A stretch of DNA of 64,000 bases from Linnemannia hyalina (Eukaryota > Mortierellomycota > Mortierellomycetes > Mortierellales > Mortierellaceae): contig JAHRHY010000002.1 in assembly GCA_019671135.1 (NCBI GenBank), positions 248,001 to 312,000 on the forward strand, read 5' to 3'. Each line of letters begins with the position of its first letter. Within the stretch, counting starts at the first letter, position 1. The position numbers and the translations under genes were made by a program. The notes under the pieces are model-generated. The model ran no database searches and was not told the origin of the DNA. It was given only the letters and a program-made list of their open reading frames with translations. Below are positions 60,540-64,000 of the stretch, in pieces.

Positions 60540-63008
60540 TCACCATTTGTTCAGTGTTGTCAAAATAGCGGTGCGCTTGATGTCTTGAGGTGCAAAGTTA
60601 CCGTTGGAGATATTGGGGTATATAGTGCGGATAAGTTGGATCTCGTGCTCGTTGTTGAGATTGGATCCATATGGCGTAAAAAGGATATGGTCGGAATCCT
60701 GATATAATCATCAGAGTCGTCAAATGAATATGTCTGCTCCTTGATTTCACCCATATGTAGCAAAAAATCGACAAAGGAAAAAGAGCTGCTCTCGTCCGCC
60801 TTGACTCGCATGTTGCGAGTTAGCTTGAGTGTCTTGACCTTGGGCCAAATGGTGCCAGACATTTTTGACACATGCGCCCTCGATCTGAGACTGAGATCCA
60901 TGAACAACCACCGGCAACACCTGTCGAAAATCGCCACCAAACACGACAATCTTTCCGCCGAAAGGAACCAAGGGTCGATCCATAATATGTCAAACGACCC
61001 GGTCCACCGACTCAAAGATATGTCGATGCATCATGGGTACCTCGTCCCAGATGATGAGGTCGGCCGCATGAATAATGAATCTGACTTGTTGCTCGCGGCT
61101 AATATTGCAGGTAGAGTCTTTGAAAACTGGAATGGGGACCTTGAAGACAGAGTGTGCAGTGCGTCCACCATAAAGGATCAGAGCTGCTATACCAGACGAC
61201 GCGAAGACAACAACATTACCTCCCATAACACCGCTGATTTGTTCAATCAGTGTGTTGCAGAGAAAAGATTTGCCAGTGCCACCTGGCCCGTCAATAAAAT
61301 AGAGGTTGGTCCTTCGGTGGCGGATGGGTATGGGGACGGAGACGGAGGCGACGATTTTGTCAAATATTTCCCGCTGCTCGACATTCAAGACTTGAATGTG
61401 GGAACCCGCCAGCTTGGCGAGCTCTTCACGCGATTTTTCGCTGTGGTCGGAGGCGGACTTTGGGATGTAGCGGAGAATGCTGTCGCGGATGTCTTGTGGC
61501 ATAGTGGGGAAGGCGGCTAGGGAAGAACCGAGTGCCTTGAGATTGGAGTCGATGGCCCACAACACATTCTTCATCGCCTCGATCTTGATGTCGTCATCTG
61601 GCTGAAGGCTGTCGTTCTCCACATTTTTCTTTCGACCAAAAGACAGGATGTCATCGTACATGTAGATGGCGTGATTGTCCCAGAGCTTCCGGGGCTCAGA
61701 GGGAGCACAGTTCACCAAGATGACGCAAAAGAGATGGCGAAGCGACTTTGAAAACTTGAAAGAAGAGGCTTCCTTAAGGCAGAGATCCCACTCACGGTCG
61801 TCTTCCAGAAGGTGGAGGGTTAGGGTGGCGTCTCGGAATGTATCGCAGAGGGTGTTATTGACGGTACGGAGACGTTCAAAGCTGGTGGCACCCTTGACAT
61901 TCAAAAGGAGAGCTCGGAGACAGAATCTCTCGCCGTCCTTAGGGTGGACAAAGTAGATCCGGGCAATCTTGAAGATGTCCTTGTTTTTCCTCCTGTCCCA
62001 CTTGCGATTGTTTTGGTCGCAGGTGTAATGCTCAGGAATCTCGGCGTATGTATAGTTATGAGCGTCCTTGTCCTCTTGGTTCAGCTTGAAGTAGGCTATC
62101 AGCTGACTGTCATTGTTACGGCGGGTGACATGAAGCAGATCCGCATTTTTGTTAAAGGTGACGTTGTGCTGGCCTGGGAGATGGACCTACAGACGTTGCA
62201 CAACAGACGAATGACCGTACAAAGGATATCCGAGGATGCGCCACATGCTCTCATGGGCAGAGAGGTATCTCATATCGCGAAATTCACGATTCTCGTTGCG
62301 TGGAAGATCCTAATATACAAACGACGGTTAAAAAATATGTAGAGAGTGAGAAAAATAGTAAACAAGGAGCTGCAATGATCAGGCTTCCAAAAAAATGCCA
62401 AAAGAAAATATCTCCTTGCTTGCTACAGTTTTCTGGTGTGTAGTGACTGAGCGTTGACCAGTGGTGGCAGTGCTGGACCCTGTAGTGGTGGTTGTGGCGG
62501 AGCTAGAGCTTGTTGCAGTAACTGTGGCAGTGACGGCGCTGGTGCTGGTGCTGGTGCTGGTGCTGGTGGATGCAGAAGACAACGATGAAGATTGGTCAGT
62601 GGACGCAAACAGAAGACTCTTCTCTTTTTCGCGGGCGATCTTGGCTCTGCCGGTTCCTTGTGAAAATGAAAAATGAGAAATGAAAATTTGTGTAAATCCA
62701 TTGATGATTTGACTTTTATGCTGCGGGACCATTGTTTCTTCTTTTGATTTGATAAAAAAAACGCAAGATCAAAAGACATATGTTATGGATGTACTTGTAC
62801 AAATATTCACCGCAGAGACCGAAGAACATATCTCGACATTGATATGGGCGTTGTACTTGGTTGCCAGCCAAAGGTTGTGAGGCATGACCCAGCTATTGTC
62901 GATCTCTGTTTTCTCGTTGAGCATGTAGGACACACACGGTCGTCGACGGTACCTTTCAGGAGCGCAAAATCGCATTATCGCTCTATATTTGCGCAGCAAT
63001 CCATCCAT
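60540..63008 (-). mobile_element. Decayed Helitron Rep/PIF1-type helicase (pseudogene)
   Basis: Rolling-circle transposon protein, broken by frameshifts and at least one stop. In transcription order: YRRRPCVSY, then NAHINVEICSSV (the Helitron N-domain strand seen in intact elements); a frameshift near 62805; a Ser/Thr-rich stretch; an in-frame TAG near 62190; the segment TYAEIPEHYTCDQNNRKWDRR; then a helicase of about 300 residues with Walker A GPGGTGKSF, Walker B DEVPM and motif III FGGDFRQVLPV; a frameshift near 60840; LTRNMR; another shift near 60690; and finally YPNISNG and ILTTLNKW before a stop. The HUH catalytic Rep part is missing on the 5' side. Termini (5' TC, 3' hairpin plus CTRR) were not identified. 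Confidence 0.85.
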
Positions 63009-63231
63009 CAGTCTGTACCTCTTGCATCAGTCTGCACCTCTTGGCAAAATCCTTTTTGTTTTCCTTCTTTATTTCGTTCTTTCTTCCCTTCTTCCATAAC
63101 CCCCTTCCTCCCTTCCCCCTCCTCTATCACCCGCACCCTTCCCTCCTCCAACTTTCTCATCAAGTTAAACCTACACTTTCCCATATCTCCTTTACTCCAC
63201 CTTCCCCTCAACAACATAATAATCAACAACT
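63009..63231. promoter_or_regulatory. Short leader between Helitron relic and last gene
   Basis: The sequence switches from relic to a pyrimidine-rich leader at about 63050. This places the relic's truncated end close to the promoter of the gene starting at 63232. Confidence 0.45.
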
Positions 63232-64000
63232 ATGGAGCCAGACTCTAGCCAGGTACAGATCCAGATCCACGAGCTTGCCTCGCCTCTTGTATTTTTAAAG
63301 CCATTTTCTACTGCGATTATCAGACTCGTATTCACACCTCATTCATTCTTCTTCAACTCTTTTACTTTCACCTCAGGAGGAGCACAGATTGAGCATGATG
63401 GAACTGAACTCAGAGAACAGGAGAGCCCACAACGAATTTGCTACAGCTGAGATGTCAGATGTTGACAAGGTATGCTTTGCTTATTGTGTATTCACTGCCT
63501 TTGCTGTGCTGCTCTTATTCTGCCGACTTTGTCTTTAAAAAGCGGGCACTGACCAGTAGCATTTTACTTTTAAAAATTCGTATTGGTAATAGGGCTGCTT
63601 TACTACAGGGCCGCTTCGCTATGCAGTTGACACGGCATGGGACCCCAGGACAAGAATACTAGGAGAATCATTGCAGGATCCTGCAATCGCCCAGAAGTTT
63701 GAGAGTGTCGCTGAAGACTCGTTTTTCAAAAAATCGTTCGGGGGGCGCGTCGAATCGATCATCAAGGCCTTGGCCCGCGCAGACCTTGTCAAGGAAGACT
63801 TTCCTTTGACCTGCCCCTTCTCTGTACTTGCACACGTCATCAAGAAAGATCTCCTGGACCCAGCAACGAGACTCGAGTCTCTCCCACTGTTCCTTGGCGT
63901 CGGTTCTGGCGGGCAGTGCGTGACTGTCTGGCCAAGAACAGCTCTCTGCTTCCAGCTCTTGTCAGCACATCTCAAAATATCGATCACCATATTCTCATCC
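63232..64000 (+). CDS. Hypothetical protein, 3' partial
   Basis: I do not recognise it. Exons 63232-63252 (MEPDSSQ), 63377-63469 and 63593 to beyond the window join in phase 0 at both junctions with GT-AG borders. At least 173 residues are visible. Exon 2 is hydrophilic and probably helical (EEHRLSMMELNSENRRAHN). Exon 3 is globular-looking, with GPLRYAVDTAWDPRTRILG, SFFKKSFGGRVESIIKALA and VLAHVIKKDLLDPATRLESL, and Leu/Val spacing that suggests helices. No stop before 64000. Start chosen because the ATG follows a pyrimidine-then-A-rich leader like its neighbours. Confidence 0.6.

Overview
The window reads as nuclear DNA of a filamentous early-diverging fungus, most likely Mucoromycota and probably Mortierellomycotina (inference). 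The grounds are spliceosomal GT-AG introns in most genes, fungal families (siderophore transporter, UPF0357, Ecl1-type zinc domain, Cps1/hyaluronan-synthase-like GT2, Kin4/Kin1-like and YANK kinases), roughly 50% GC coding sequence, and long pyrimidine-rich intergenic and intronic stretches. I rebuilt exon structures by hand. Every join listed keeps the reading frame, and total lengths divide by three.

Layout. 0.66-4.7 kb (+): KA1-type protein kinase, 5' end missing. 5.3-8.2 kb (-): APC amino-acid permease with an apparent 4-nt micro-exon. 9.3-12.0 kb (-): arrestin-like protein. 12.5-13.6 kb (-): a low-confidence multi-exon orphan. 15.0-17.2 kb (+): siderophore MFS transporter with an inverted pair of iron-GATA repressor sites upstream. 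17.9-18.5 kb (-): UPF0357. 19.0-21.5 kb (+): MYND-finger protein, convergent with a SET-domain protein at 21.8-23.7 kb (-). 24.3-26.9 kb (+): MICOS ApoO-type protein with a very long 22-residue-repeat tail. 29.4-32.4 kb (+): hyaluronan-synthase-like GT2. 32.6-34.4 kb (-): YeiH-like membrane protein. 35.3-37.3 kb (+): CYSTM peptide with a 1.37 kb intron. 38.9-42.0 kb (+): kelch protein. 43.2-46.5 kb (+): YANK/STK32 kinase starting with a GC-AG intron. 46.6-48.8 kb (+): CENP-B-type HTH protein. 51.2-53.0 kb (+): Ecl1-type zinc protein with His-rich tail. 53.5-55.5 kb (+): alpha/beta hydrolase. 55.6-56.9 kb (-): mitochondrial ethylmalonyl-CoA decarboxylase-like protein. 58.3-58.8 kb (+): a divergent tandem ubiquitin-like protein. 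60.5-63.0 kb (-): decayed Helitron Rep/helicase. 63.2 kb onward (+): an unrecognised gene cut by the window end.

There is no operon-like logic; neighbours look functionally independent. Recurring arrangements are divergent pairs sharing a short promoter region (UPF0357/MYND, SET/MICOS, YeiH/CYSTM) and the MYND-next-to-SET convergence. The most unusual items are the ISG15-like tandem ubiquitin fold, the micro-exon, the iron-GATA palindrome, the split KA1 domain and the repeat-extended MICOS protein. No rRNA, tRNA or CRISPR array was found.
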